NCBI GenBank assembly: GCA_964628185.1
Contig: CAZVLQ010000025.1
Coordinates: 1-28,748, forward strand
DNA length: 28,748 bases
Origin: CAZVLQ01 sp964628185
GTDB taxonomy: Bacteria; Pseudomonadota; Zetaproteobacteria; Mariprofundales; Mariprofundaceae
Direction: 5' to 3'
Shown here: piece after piece, positions 17,039-23,848 of the stretch
Numbering within the stretch: position 1 is the stretch's first letter
How the letters are laid out: every line of letters starts with the position of its first letter
The notes under the pieces: generated by a model
Told to the model about the DNA's origin: nothing
Database searches by the model: none
What the model saw: the letters and a program-made list of their open reading frames with translations, nothing else
Position numbers and translations under genes: made by a program

Positions 17039-17284
17039 GCCCGTATATTGCATGAAGGCGGACATCTGATGGACAGGATATTACATTATATCAATGACCT
17101 ACACAGAACCAGGCCACCTTATCCGTGGTTACACCTTGTCCTATCCGGTTTCAGACCCGATCAGGCTCGGCATCCTGGCCGCTCGGCCTCAAACCATAGC
17201 TACGGCTATGCTTTGTCGCCCGATCAACCAGCCTGCCAAGCCTGCTCAAGCCTGAATTCCGAATCCTTCATGCAATATGCGGGC
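17039..17284. mobile_element. 246-bp MITE-like element, copy 2
   Basis: Same length as copy 1 (12181-12426), about 97% identical, opposite orientation. Its ends are GCCCGTATATTGCATGAAGG and a complement with one mismatch, and TA lies on each side (17037-17038, 17285-17286). It sits directly at the stop codon of the neighbouring periplasmic-protein gene. The present TAG uses the duplicated TA plus an element base; the empty site would read TAA, so that protein is unchanged. The open frame shared with copy 1 runs 17048-17287. Confidence 0.9.
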
Positions 17285-17715
17285 TAGTAACCCCAGGAAC
17301 CGCTTTTGCGTTGTGAGGCCTTTCCCGCGGACGATGCGCCCGGCAGGGATTGCAACTGCCGCCTGTCGCTTGACGACGGGTGATGTTTGATGCCGAGCAG
17401 GATTTCAGCCAGTTTGCTCTCCTGCTTACTGGCATGTGTATTCCAGTACAGTTTGCGCAGGGCCGTGGCGTCACTTCCGCTGACGGAATGTCGCATGCGC
17501 ATCAGGGCGCCGGCCAGCGTCTTTTCTCCCGCCGTTGCCTGGTCATCACGCACAATCCGGGCAAGCGTTTGCTTCTCGCTGTCGCTGGGGTAGTGGTTCA
17601 GATGCATCACGATTTCCACAATCGTGCTGATGGTGGAATCGCCGGCGATCGCGGCCGGGGCCGCGCCCCAGAGCAGAATCGGGAACATCAATAAGAAACC
17701 GATTGTGTTTTTCAT
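17284..17715 (-). CDS. Periplasmic protein of unknown function with a repeated HxPSxS motif
   Basis: This 143-residue protein has a signal peptide MKNTIGFLLMFPILLWGAAP ending near AIA. The mature part contains two related segments: IVMHLNHYPSDSEKQTLARI (about residues 35-54) and ILLGIKHHPSSSDRRQLQSL (about 106-125). They are separated by a helical stretch, and the tail is Ser/Lys-rich. I do not recognise the family. A strong GGAGG site precedes ATG 17713-17715; the much longer open frame upstream is the mutY shadow. It is the last gene after mutY. The stop abuts the 246-bp element. Confidence 0.8.
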   Translation of the reverse strand: MKNTIGFLLMFPILLWGAAPAAIAGDSTISTIVEIVMHLNHYPSDSEKQTLARIVRDDQATAGEKTLAGALMRMRHSVSGSDATALRKLYWNTHASKQESKLAEILLGIKHHPSSSDRRQLQSLPGASSAGKASQRKSGSWGY

Positions 17716-17810
17716 TACATCCCTCCTTGTTCTATCTTTGCAGCTCGGCATAAATGGTTGCCTCAATATTTCCGGGCTATTTATCGTAGTCGCTGTGATG
17801 GCCGCAGCAG

Positions 17811-18824
17811 TTACAGCGGACGATTCCGTGTCTCGTTTTTGCGGTGAAGGCCGTATTTGGCCAACAGGCGGTGGATGCCCGTGGGCAGCGCAAACTGCGT
17901 AAGATCCGACGCCCACCGGCCGTCGCCGGATGGGGCACTGCCCGATATGGCGCCATAAAGATGCAGACGGCGGTGCGTGAGCTGGTGAATGTGGCAGGGC
18001 GGTGCACCCGGTGGTTTGGCAAGCTCGGTGATCGGCGGCGTCCACAAGCCCGCCCAGATGCCGGATTCCGGCCGTTTTGTCAGCCAGAGGCCTTTTTCCG
18101 GGTCGGCATGCAGGTGTACCTGCCAGTACACGTCTTTCACCCGGGCGGGCCTTCGGGATGTTTCCGCCGGTGTTTTGAACGCCGACCGGCAAGCCGTAGC
18201 AGCCGGACAGGCCCGGCACGCAGGCCGGCGCGGGATACAAATCGTCGCCCCCAATTCCATCATGGCCTGATTCCATCCACCGGGATCCGGCGCCTCATCC
18301 ATTGCGGACCGGGCCAGCTCCCAAAGTTCGGTATCACTGGCTTGGGCTGCGTCGTGCCAGCGGCGCAATACGCGTTTGACGTTGCCGTCCAGCACAGGCG
18401 TATTCAGGCCAAAACAGAAAGAAGCGATGGCGCCGGCGGTGGAACGGCCGATACCGGGCAGCTTCAGGATATCGGCATAAGCGTGCGGGAATTGGCCATG
18501 ATGCTCGGCGACAACCCGTCCTGCCGCTTCATGCAGCAGCAGGGCGCGGCGGTAATAGCCCAGGCCCTCCCATGCCTTCAGCACGTCATCCAGGGGTGCC
18601 GAGGCCAGGGCCTGGACAGTGGGAAAGCGGTTGAACCAGGCCGTATAGCGCGGCAGCACCGTTTTGACCTGCGTCTGCTGCAACATGATCTCGGAAATCC
18701 ACACCGGGTAGGGGGCCCGTGTCGCTCGCCAGGGCAGGTCGCGGCCATGGCGTGCATACCAATCCAGCAGGGCGCTACCAATACGTTCATGAATAAAGGT
18801 ATTAGTACGTTGTGCGGAAGACAA
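17811..18824 (-). CDS. mutY: A/G-specific adenine DNA glycosylase
   Basis: This base-excision repair enzyme removes adenine mispaired with 8-oxoguanine. From the start used (about 337 residues): catalytic Glu45 in WISEIMLQQTQV, the helix-hairpin-helix LKLPGIGRSTAGAI near 120, and catalytic Asp146 in PVLDGNVKR. The 4Fe-4S ligands are Cys196, 203, 206 and 212 (C-x6-C-x2-C-x5-C). The C-terminal NUDIX-like domain follows (GLWLTKRPESGIWAGLW). No ATG fits. I chose TTG 18822-18824, with GAGGA just upstream, overlapping the TonB-like gene end by 23 bp. Confidence 0.94.
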   Translation of the reverse strand: MSSAQRTNTFIHERIGSALLDWYARHGRDLPWRATRAPYPVWISEIMLQQTQVKTVLPRYTAWFNRFPTVQALASAPLDDVLKAWEGLGYYRRALLLHEAAGRVVAEHHGQFPHAYADILKLPGIGRSTAGAIASFCFGLNTPVLDGNVKRVLRRWHDAAQASDTELWELARSAMDEAPDPGGWNQAMMELGATICIPRRPACRACPAATACRSAFKTPAETSRRPARVKDVYWQVHLHADPEKGLWLTKRPESGIWAGLWTPPITELAKPPGAPPCHIHQLTHRRLHLYGAISGSAPSGDGRWASDLTQFALPTGIHRLLAKYGLHRKNETRNRPL

Positions 18825-19779
18825 AGCGATCCTCAAGCACCTCGAATGTGAGATAGAAGCTGACGCGATCAAGACCCCAGGCGCCGGGAAGCGGGCGAAA
18901 AGGCGCCGCGGCATGGATGGCGGCTATGGCGCTTTCATTCAACTGCGGGATAGGGCTGGGCCGCAGGATCTCCACGCCGCCAAGGGAGCCGTCCCGCTCG
19001 ATGGTCAGGCGCAACAGCGCCTGTCGCTCATCGGCGGAATGCTCGCGGTAATTGGCCTGGCCCGGCCGCCATTGCTCTTCCAGCGCGCGCACCAGCTGGT
19101 GGGCATAAGGTGCATATTTGGCCTCACGGGTATTGATGGGGATATCAGCCTCGCGAGACTGCATTGTTTTTTGCAACCGCTCACGCTCATAGTCGCGCGA
19201 AAGCTGGGCCAGCGCCATGCTGGAGGGCATCAGGTCGGCCAGGGGGATCTGTTGCGGCAGCCGCTTTGGTTTCGGCTTCGGACGGGGCCGCTTTGGCGGT
19301 GGTGGCTCCAGTCTCATGCTACGGCGTGCAAGACGTGTCGGCGAACTCTTTGGTTTCGGCTTCGGACGGGGCGGTTGCGGCGGCCTGTTTTTTTCCAGCC
19401 GCATGCCGCGCCGTGCCAGCATGCGGGGGCGCTGACGGGGGCTGGGCTGTGGCGGCGGCGTACGTGGTGCTGCCGGTTTCAGTGGCTTCCGGCGGGGGCT
19501 AACCACGGGGCTGCGGGCGGCGCGGGTCAGCTTGTCTTTCGCCCGCTTGCTGGCTCCCCGGGCGTTGAAATTGGAAATGGCCTCCGCCTTTTCGGGGGGC
19601 TTGGCCGGTTTGACTTTTTGTGGATTGAGCAGCACCACATCCATGCTTTTCGGTATCTGGTGCCGGTGCAGCGGTCTGTCCAGATGCTGCCAGGCAATCA
19701 GCATGGCCAGCAACACGTGACAGGTGACGGATGCGGCGAAAGAGACGCTCCAGCGTCTGCCCGAGCGTGTGCTATGCAT
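18802..19779 (-). CDS. TonB-like energy transducer protein
   Basis: This about 325-residue protein has a single N-terminal membrane anchor (SFAASVTCHVLLAMLIAW, about 13-30) and a long Pro/Lys/Arg-rich spacer. A C-terminal TonB-like domain follows (LRLTIERDGSLGGVEILRPS, NESAIAAIHAAAPFRPLPG). The spacer has a tandem repeat of about 30 residues: LARRGMRLEKN...PRPKPKPK then LARRSMRLEPP...PRPKPKPK. No exbB or exbD is nearby, so the partner motor is elsewhere; a TolA-like role is possible. I chose ATG 19777-19779, overlapping the previous gene by 8 bp; ATG 19786-19788 is an alternative. Confidence 0.85.
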   Translation of the reverse strand: MHSTRSGRRWSVSFAASVTCHVLLAMLIAWQHLDRPLHRHQIPKSMDVVLLNPQKVKPAKPPEKAEAISNFNARGASKRAKDKLTRAARSPVVSPRRKPLKPAAPRTPPPQPSPRQRPRMLARRGMRLEKNRPPQPPRPKPKPKSSPTRLARRSMRLEPPPPKRPRPKPKPKRLPQQIPLADLMPSSMALAQLSRDYERERLQKTMQSREADIPINTREAKYAPYAHQLVRALEEQWRPGQANYREHSADERQALLRLTIERDGSLGGVEILRPSPIPQLNESAIAAIHAAAPFRPLPGAWGLDRVSFYLTFEVLEDRFVFRTTY

Positions 19780-20308
19780 GCGCCACATTCCGCAGGCGGT
19801 GACTGGTGCAGTTGGCGATTGCACCATTGATCCAGCCTGTCAGACAGGAAACAAGCAGGAACGGGGGCAATAGATAGTACAGGGCGGGCTGCTGAATAAA
19901 AAGCGATTCGACAACCACAAACTGGGCCAGCATATGTGCCACGGCTCCGAGAAGGCTTGCGCCAATCAGGCTGATGCCGGGCAGCAGACGCCAGGCGACA
20001 AGCATGACGATCGCGGCGGCCGATGCACCGGCCAGACTCATGACAAAAGTGGGTGTAAACATCGTGCCGATCAGTATGGCGCCCACGCATACGCGGGCAA
20101 TGGCAAGCGCCAGCGCCGCCCCGGGACCCAGCAGCACCAGCGTAATCAGCGTAATCACATTGGCCAGCCCCGGTTTAAGCCAGGGCCCGAGACCGGGGAG
20201 GCCGGCTTCCAGCACGTGCATGCCCACGGCCAGCATCAGCAGAGCCATCCACTGCGCCTTGTTCCGCAATTCGGCGAGTGTCGGCCGGGGTAGAATTATG
20301 CTCTGCAT
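19772..20308 (-). CDS. Gx transporter / heptaprenyl diphosphate synthase component I family membrane protein
   Basis: This 178-residue integral membrane protein has about five hydrophobic segments. The family signature LKPGLANVITLITLVLLGPG is followed by ARVCVGAILIG and GLPG-type turns. The family is labelled both heptaprenyl diphosphate synthase component I and Gx transporter and resembles small S-type transport components; no substrate can be named. It sits between a NusG-domain-II gene and a TonB-like gene. In many bacteria the NusG-domain-II and Gx genes are paired, so a shared role at the membrane is likely but inferred. Confidence 0.85.
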   Translation of the reverse strand: MQSIILPRPTLAELRNKAQWMALLMLAVGMHVLEAGLPGLGPWLKPGLANVITLITLVLLGPGAALALAIARVCVGAILIGTMFTPTFVMSLAGASAAAIVMLVAWRLLPGISLIGASLLGAVAHMLAQFVVVESLFIQQPALYYLLPPFLLVSCLTGWINGAIANCTSHRLRNVAHA

Positions 20309-20324
20309 CGGGTCTTGCCGTCAG

Positions 20325-20720
20325 CTATTCGACCATGGCATCGAAGCGGCGTACGCCACCACGAATGGCCACGAGGATCCGGTTGGGTACACAGGCAATC
20401 ATGTCGCCTATTTTGTGTTTGTGGCCGGCAAGAATACACAGCTTGTTGCGGCATGGTGATTCAAGGAAATGGACGCCCCGGTCGTCAATGACGATTTCGG
20501 AAGCCCCCAGCTCTCCCCTGGCCATGAAATGAACCGGCCTGTCGACATGCAGGGGATATTGCGCCAGTAAACGGTGGCCGTGATAGATATCCACCATCGC
20601 CTCTCCGCCGCCGGCCAGCGCATGCACGAACTGCCACGAGATTCCGATGCACGTCAGCATCAGGAGCAGCAAAAGGCGGTCGGCCCAGGTGCCGGAAAAC
20701 CGGCGATGCTTGTCTGTCAT
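20325..20720 (-). CDS. NusG domain II-containing membrane-anchored protein
   Basis: This 131-residue protein has one N-terminal membrane helix (ADRLLLLLMLTCIGISWQFV, about 13-32) and a small beta domain of the NusG-domain-II type. The domain shows the hallmark SPCRNKLCILAG, with two cysteines five apart, then MIACVPNRILVAIRG. Despite the name, it is not the transcription factor. The function is unknown; homologues commonly precede Gx-type membrane protein genes, as here (16-bp gap). The start ATG 20718-20720 is preceded by TTGAGG. Confidence 0.87.
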   Translation of the reverse strand: MTDKHRRFSGTWADRLLLLLMLTCIGISWQFVHALAGGGEAMVDIYHGHRLLAQYPLHVDRPVHFMARGELGASEIVIDDRGVHFLESPCRNKLCILAGHKHKIGDMIACVPNRILVAIRGGVRRFDAMVE

Positions 20721-20923
20721 GCCTCAAGTGTATCAGTTTTGTGACGGCGCACATGTTTTTTTGATTCGGCACATCCATGTCCCTCACCTTTCGTACTATG
20801 TACGGGTGATCCATCCTGTTTTTTTCCACCCTGCACCTTTCATCCTGAAGCGGAAGTCGTATGATGCGGACAGACTGGACGATTCGGCGTAATATTCCTG
20901 TTGCCTATACCCGGAGGTTTCGA

Positions 20924-21670
20924 TTGATAGAAGTCACATTTGCCGGCGCCCTGCTTGCCGGGCTGCTTTCATTTCTTTCGCCATGCGTGCTGCCGCTTGT
21001 GCCCGCCTACCTCTCCTACATCAGCGGGGTATCCGTGGATGCGCTGCGAACGGAAGAAGCCTCGGTGCGACATCGCGCCCTGGCCCAGTCCATCTGGTTT
21101 ATCGCCGGCTTCAGCCTGGTATTTATTGCGCTCGGGGCATCCGCAACCATCATGGGTCAATGGCTGCTGGGGCACTTGCAGATACTGGGCAAGATTGCGG
21201 GCGTCGTTATCTTTATCTTCGGACTGCACTATACCGGCATCATCCGTATCCCGTTTCTGATGCTGGACGCACATGTGAACACCGACAGCATCAAGGCCTC
21301 GCATGGCGTTGGCGCCCTGATTCTGGGCAGTGCCTTTGCTTTCGGCTGGACCCCCTGTGTCGGGCCTATTCTTGGAGCCATTCTTGCCATGGCGGGGGCG
21401 CAGCAGAAGGTGGCGCATGGCATCGCGCTACTGGGTGTTTATTCCATGGGACTGGCGGTCCCGTTTCTGCTGGCTGCTGCCGCCACCAATCATTTCATCC
21501 GCTGGATGCGGAAATTCCAGCGGCATCTGCATGCCGTTGAGATACTGTCCGGGATTCTGTTGATTATAGTCGGCGCGCTCATCTTCCTGGGGAGCTTCAG
21601 CACCCTGTCCGCATGGCTGCTGAAATACCTGCCTTTCCTGGCAAATCTTGATGCCGGCATCAATCCTTAA
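20924..21670 (+). CDS. CcdA/DsbD-like thiol-disulfide transmembrane protein
   Basis: This about 248-residue inner-membrane protein moves reducing equivalents across the membrane, typically for cytochrome c maturation. The two reactive cysteines lie in matching helices: FLSPCVLPLVPAYLSYISG (Cys21) and FGWTPCVGPILGA (Cys145). About six hydrophobic helices are visible. I chose TTG 20924-20926, since GGAGG ends five bases upstream; the open frame extends to an ATG at 20861 without a good ribosome site. The periplasmic thioredoxin partner is not in the window. No cytochrome c maturation genes are adjacent. Confidence 0.92.
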   Translation: MIEVTFAGALLAGLLSFLSPCVLPLVPAYLSYISGVSVDALRTEEASVRHRALAQSIWFIAGFSLVFIALGASATIMGQWLLGHLQILGKIAGVVIFIFGLHYTGIIRIPFLMLDAHVNTDSIKASHGVGALILGSAFAFGWTPCVGPILGAILAMAGAQQKVAHGIALLGVYSMGLAVPFLLAAAATNHFIRWMRKFQRHLHAVEILSGILLIIVGALIFLGSFSTLSAWLLKYLPFLANLDAGINP

Positions 21671-21727
21671 CCCGGATTTTTTCAGCCTTCGGTTGACCCG
21701 GCCGGGCGGCAATGCTTCAATGCACGC

Positions 21728-22018
21728 ATGACGGAATCCGATCCCACGCAGGCATTTGCCGAGCGCAAGCAGCGTCTTTCCTCCGCATTGGCGGAAATCC
21801 GCCGTAAAATGGAAGGCCTGATGGCCGAAAACCAGCGCCTGCGGGAAGTGGTTCGTCTGGCGGAAAGTGAATTACGCAGTCGCCGTGACCAGGTTCAGCA
21901 GCTTGAAAGTGAAATGAGCGAGCTGGATGATAAACGAAACGAAGCCAGGACCCGCGTGGAGCATGTAATGGAGAAACTGGACCGCCTGATCGTCCAGCCG
22001 CACAGGGTGGACTCATGA
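21728..22018 (+). CDS. Coiled-coil protein upstream of zapA (TIGR02449-like)
   Basis: This 96-residue, highly charged protein is predicted almost wholly coiled coil (RLSSALAEIRRKMEGLMAEN, LRSRRDQVQQLESEMSELDD). Gammaproteobacteria usually have a short coiled-coil gene (TIGR02449) just before zapA, and this one overlaps zapA by ATGA. By shape and position it may be a ZapB-like division helper that binds ZapA. I infer this from context only; coiled coils look alike. It is somewhat longer than typical members. Confidence 0.8.
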   Translation: MTESDPTQAFAERKQRLSSALAEIRRKMEGLMAENQRLREVVRLAESELRSRRDQVQQLESEMSELDDKRNEARTRVEHVMEKLDRLIVQPHRVDS

Positions 22019-22308
22019 GCCATTCGGTGGAAGTGACGTTGATGGGCCGCAGTTTTTCCATTCGTACGCAGGACGATCCTGAGCAGCTGCGGGCCGCCGC
22101 GCAATTGCTTCAGGAACGTGTGGATGAATTGCGCAAGCTGGGAACAACGGTGGCCTCAGACCGTATCCTGGCGCTTGCCGCGCTGAATCTTGCAGGCGAA
22201 TTATTGCAAAAGGAGGAAGCCCGGCATCAGAATCTGGATGGCTTGTTATCCGAGCTGGATGATGTAGTCTTACAGGCACAGGGTTTGGCGGAAGCGCCCC
22301 TGCGCTGA
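22015..22308 (+). CDS. zapA: Cell division protein ZapA
   Basis: This 97-residue FtsZ-ring-associated protein bundles FtsZ filaments at mid-cell. It has the family's N-terminal fold SVEVTLMGRSFSIRTQDDPE followed by LRAAAQLLQERVDELRK. The helix TVASDRILALAALNLAGELL then leads into a C-terminal coiled coil. Its position, directly before a 6S-RNA-like sequence and a 5-FCL gene, is the classical gammaproteobacterial order. Translation is coupled to the preceding coiled-coil gene. Confidence 0.94.
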   Translation: MSHSVEVTLMGRSFSIRTQDDPEQLRAAAQLLQERVDELRKLGTTVASDRILALAALNLAGELLQKEEARHQNLDGLLSELDDVVLQAQGLAEAPLR

Positions 22309-22311
22309 TCG

Positions 22312-22478
22312 TGAGGCAACCTGTTGCCCGAGCCGATAACTGCTGGAAAGGGAGCTTTTCTATTCTGGCCGTGTGCATCCCGCCATGCGCGGGAAGCCTG
22401 ACGCCAGAATGTGGCGCCCACTTCGATTGAAGGGTTCGGCAGATCTTCGCCACAGCGTCAGCGCGGGGGCGCCTTTTT
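22312..22478 (+). ncRNA. ssrS: 6S RNA
   Basis: Between zapA and the 5-FCL gene the sequence keeps islands of E. coli 6S RNA in the same order: CCCGAGCCGATA near the 5' side, then GAATGTGGCGC, GGGAAGCCT and GAAGGGTTC. It ends in a G/C-rich hairpin (GCGCGGGGGCGC) followed by five Ts at 22473-22477. 6S RNA mimics an open promoter and sequesters sigma-70 RNA polymerase in stationary phase. A perfect palindrome GGCAACCTGTTGCC lies at its 5' edge. The ends are approximate, as I judged by motif rather than a covariance model; the location strongly supports the call. Confidence 0.85.
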
Positions 22479-22485
22479 CGTACAG

Positions 22486-23058
22486 GTGAACACAAAACAA
22501 CAATACAGACAGCAAGCCCTCAAACGGCGCCGGGCGCTCCAGCCGGAAGCGCGCATGGCCGCATCCCTGCGTATTCAGGAAATACTGTGGCAGCAGCTTG
22601 GCCGCCTCCGTCTGGAGGCGCACCCGCTGCTTGTATACCGCGCCATGGATGAGGAAGTGGATACCGGCAGGATTCTGTCCATGCGCCACGCCCGGGTATT
22701 CGCGCCGGTTGCGCATTCGCATGACCATATGCAATGGCGCGAGGTGGGGCCGGACAGCCTCTGGCACAAGGGAAAATTCGGCATCGAGGAACCCGTTGGC
22801 GGGCGGCCTTGGGCGCCTTCCGTAGGCAAGGCTGTGTTGGTATGTCCACTGGCCGGATTTGACCGGCGCGGCAACCGTCTTGGTCTGGGGCTCGGGTGCT
22901 TTGATCGCTGGCTTGCGCGCTACGGCGCCGATCTTGCGGTCACGTTCGGACTGGGTTTTTCCTGTCAGGAATTACCGGCAATCCCCGCCGAATCGCATGA
23001 TGTTCCCCTTGATTTCATTATCACCGAGCGTGAGGTTATCGAATGCCGGAATTGCTGA
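22486..23058 (+). CDS. ygfA: 5-formyltetrahydrofolate cyclo-ligase
   Basis: This ATP-dependent enzyme (about 190 residues) converts 5-formyl-THF to 5,10-methenyl-THF, recycling a dead-end folate. The conserved block VLVCPLAGFDRRGNRLGLGL then GCFDRWL is the nucleotide and folate site, and YRQQALKRRRAL is the usual N-terminal basic helix. I chose GTG 22486-22488, giving MNTKQQYRQQALK; the longer frame runs into the 6S RNA. It overlaps the phosphoesterase gene by 16 bp. Co-transcription with 6S RNA, as in E. coli, is plausible. Confidence 0.94.
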   Translation: MNTKQQYRQQALKRRRALQPEARMAASLRIQEILWQQLGRLRLEAHPLLVYRAMDEEVDTGRILSMRHARVFAPVAHSHDHMQWREVGPDSLWHKGKFGIEEPVGGRPWAPSVGKAVLVCPLAGFDRRGNRLGLGLGCFDRWLARYGADLAVTFGLGFSCQELPAIPAESHDVPLDFIITEREVIECRNC

Positions 23059-23840
23059 ACATCCTCACCATCGGTGACATTATCGGGAGAGCCGGAAGGC
23101 GGGCGCTGAAGGATCATCTCCCCGGCCTGATTGACCGGCACAGGGTTGACTTCGTCGTGGCCAACGGTGAAAACCTGGCGGCCGGCTTTGGCCTGACCGA
23201 AAAAACCGCGCAGGAAATGTTTTCCATCGGCGTGGATGTGCTCACCAACGGCAACCACTGCTGGGACCAGCGCCAGATCATGCCGCTGTTTGATGAAGAT
23301 GAACGACTCATCCGCCCCTATAACTTTACCGAAGCAGCACCGGGGCAAGGCTGGACCGTGCGTGAAACCCCCGGCGGCCACAGAATCGCCGTCGTCAATC
23401 TCATTGGCCAGGTATTCATGGGGCCCTGGGACTGTCCCTTCCGGGCGGCCGACCGCGCCTTAGCCGAGCTGCCTGATGATATTGCGGCGATTTTGGTGGA
23501 TTTTCATGCCGAGGCGACCAGCGAGAAGATGGGCATGGGCTGGTATCTTGACGGCCGCGCCTCGTTCGTCTTCGGCACGCATACCCACGTGCCCACCTGC
23601 GATGAGACGATCCACCCGGACGGCTGCGCCTACCAGACGGATCTTGGTATGACCGGCTCCTATCAGTCCGTCATCGGCATGCAGGTGGACGGCGCGCTCA
23701 AACGGCTGGTACAACGCATGCCGCAACGATTTCAGGCCGTGGAGCGAGGCGCGGACATTTATGCCACCCTGTTACGGGTGAATCCGAAGAGTCGGAAAAC
23801 CACGGATATCCGGCGCCTGCACATTCCCGCCGACACCTGA
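23043..23840 (+). CDS. TIGR00282 (YmdB-like) metallophosphoesterase
   Basis: This 265-residue calcineurin-like phosphoesterase belongs to the family that includes Bacillus YmdB, which hydrolyses 2',3'-cyclic nucleotides. The metal-binding motifs run in order: ILTIGDIIGRAGRRAL, VVANGENLAAG, TNGNHCWDQ, DFHAEATSEKMGMGWYLDG and FGTHTHVPTCDE. The length is that of the family. Its biological role in proteobacteria is unsettled. It is convergent with rpoD, with only eight bases between the stops, and no hairpin-plus-T terminator is visible there. Confidence 0.93.
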   Translation: MPELLNILTIGDIIGRAGRRALKDHLPGLIDRHRVDFVVANGENLAAGFGLTEKTAQEMFSIGVDVLTNGNHCWDQRQIMPLFDEDERLIRPYNFTEAAPGQGWTVRETPGGHRIAVVNLIGQVFMGPWDCPFRAADRALAELPDDIAAILVDFHAEATSEKMGMGWYLDGRASFVFGTHTHVPTCDETIHPDGCAYQTDLGMTGSYQSVIGMQVDGALKRLVQRMPQRFQAVERGADIYATLLRVNPKSRKTTDIRRLHIPADT

Positions 23841-23848
23841 CCGGCGGG

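Noticed and set aside
17777..17830. Short frame ending CNCCGHHSDYDK after mutY, resembling a metal-binding tail
   Set aside because: It only arises by reading the mutY 3' end out of frame; no start or ribosome site supports it.
17716..18276. N-terminal extension of the periplasmic protein's open frame into mutY
   Set aside because: The extension has shadow-like composition, while ATG 17713-17715 has a strong ribosome site and begins a signal peptide.
23841..23848. Bidirectional terminator between the phosphoesterase and rpoD
   Set aside because: The gap is eight bases and neither side shows a stable hairpin followed by a T-run.
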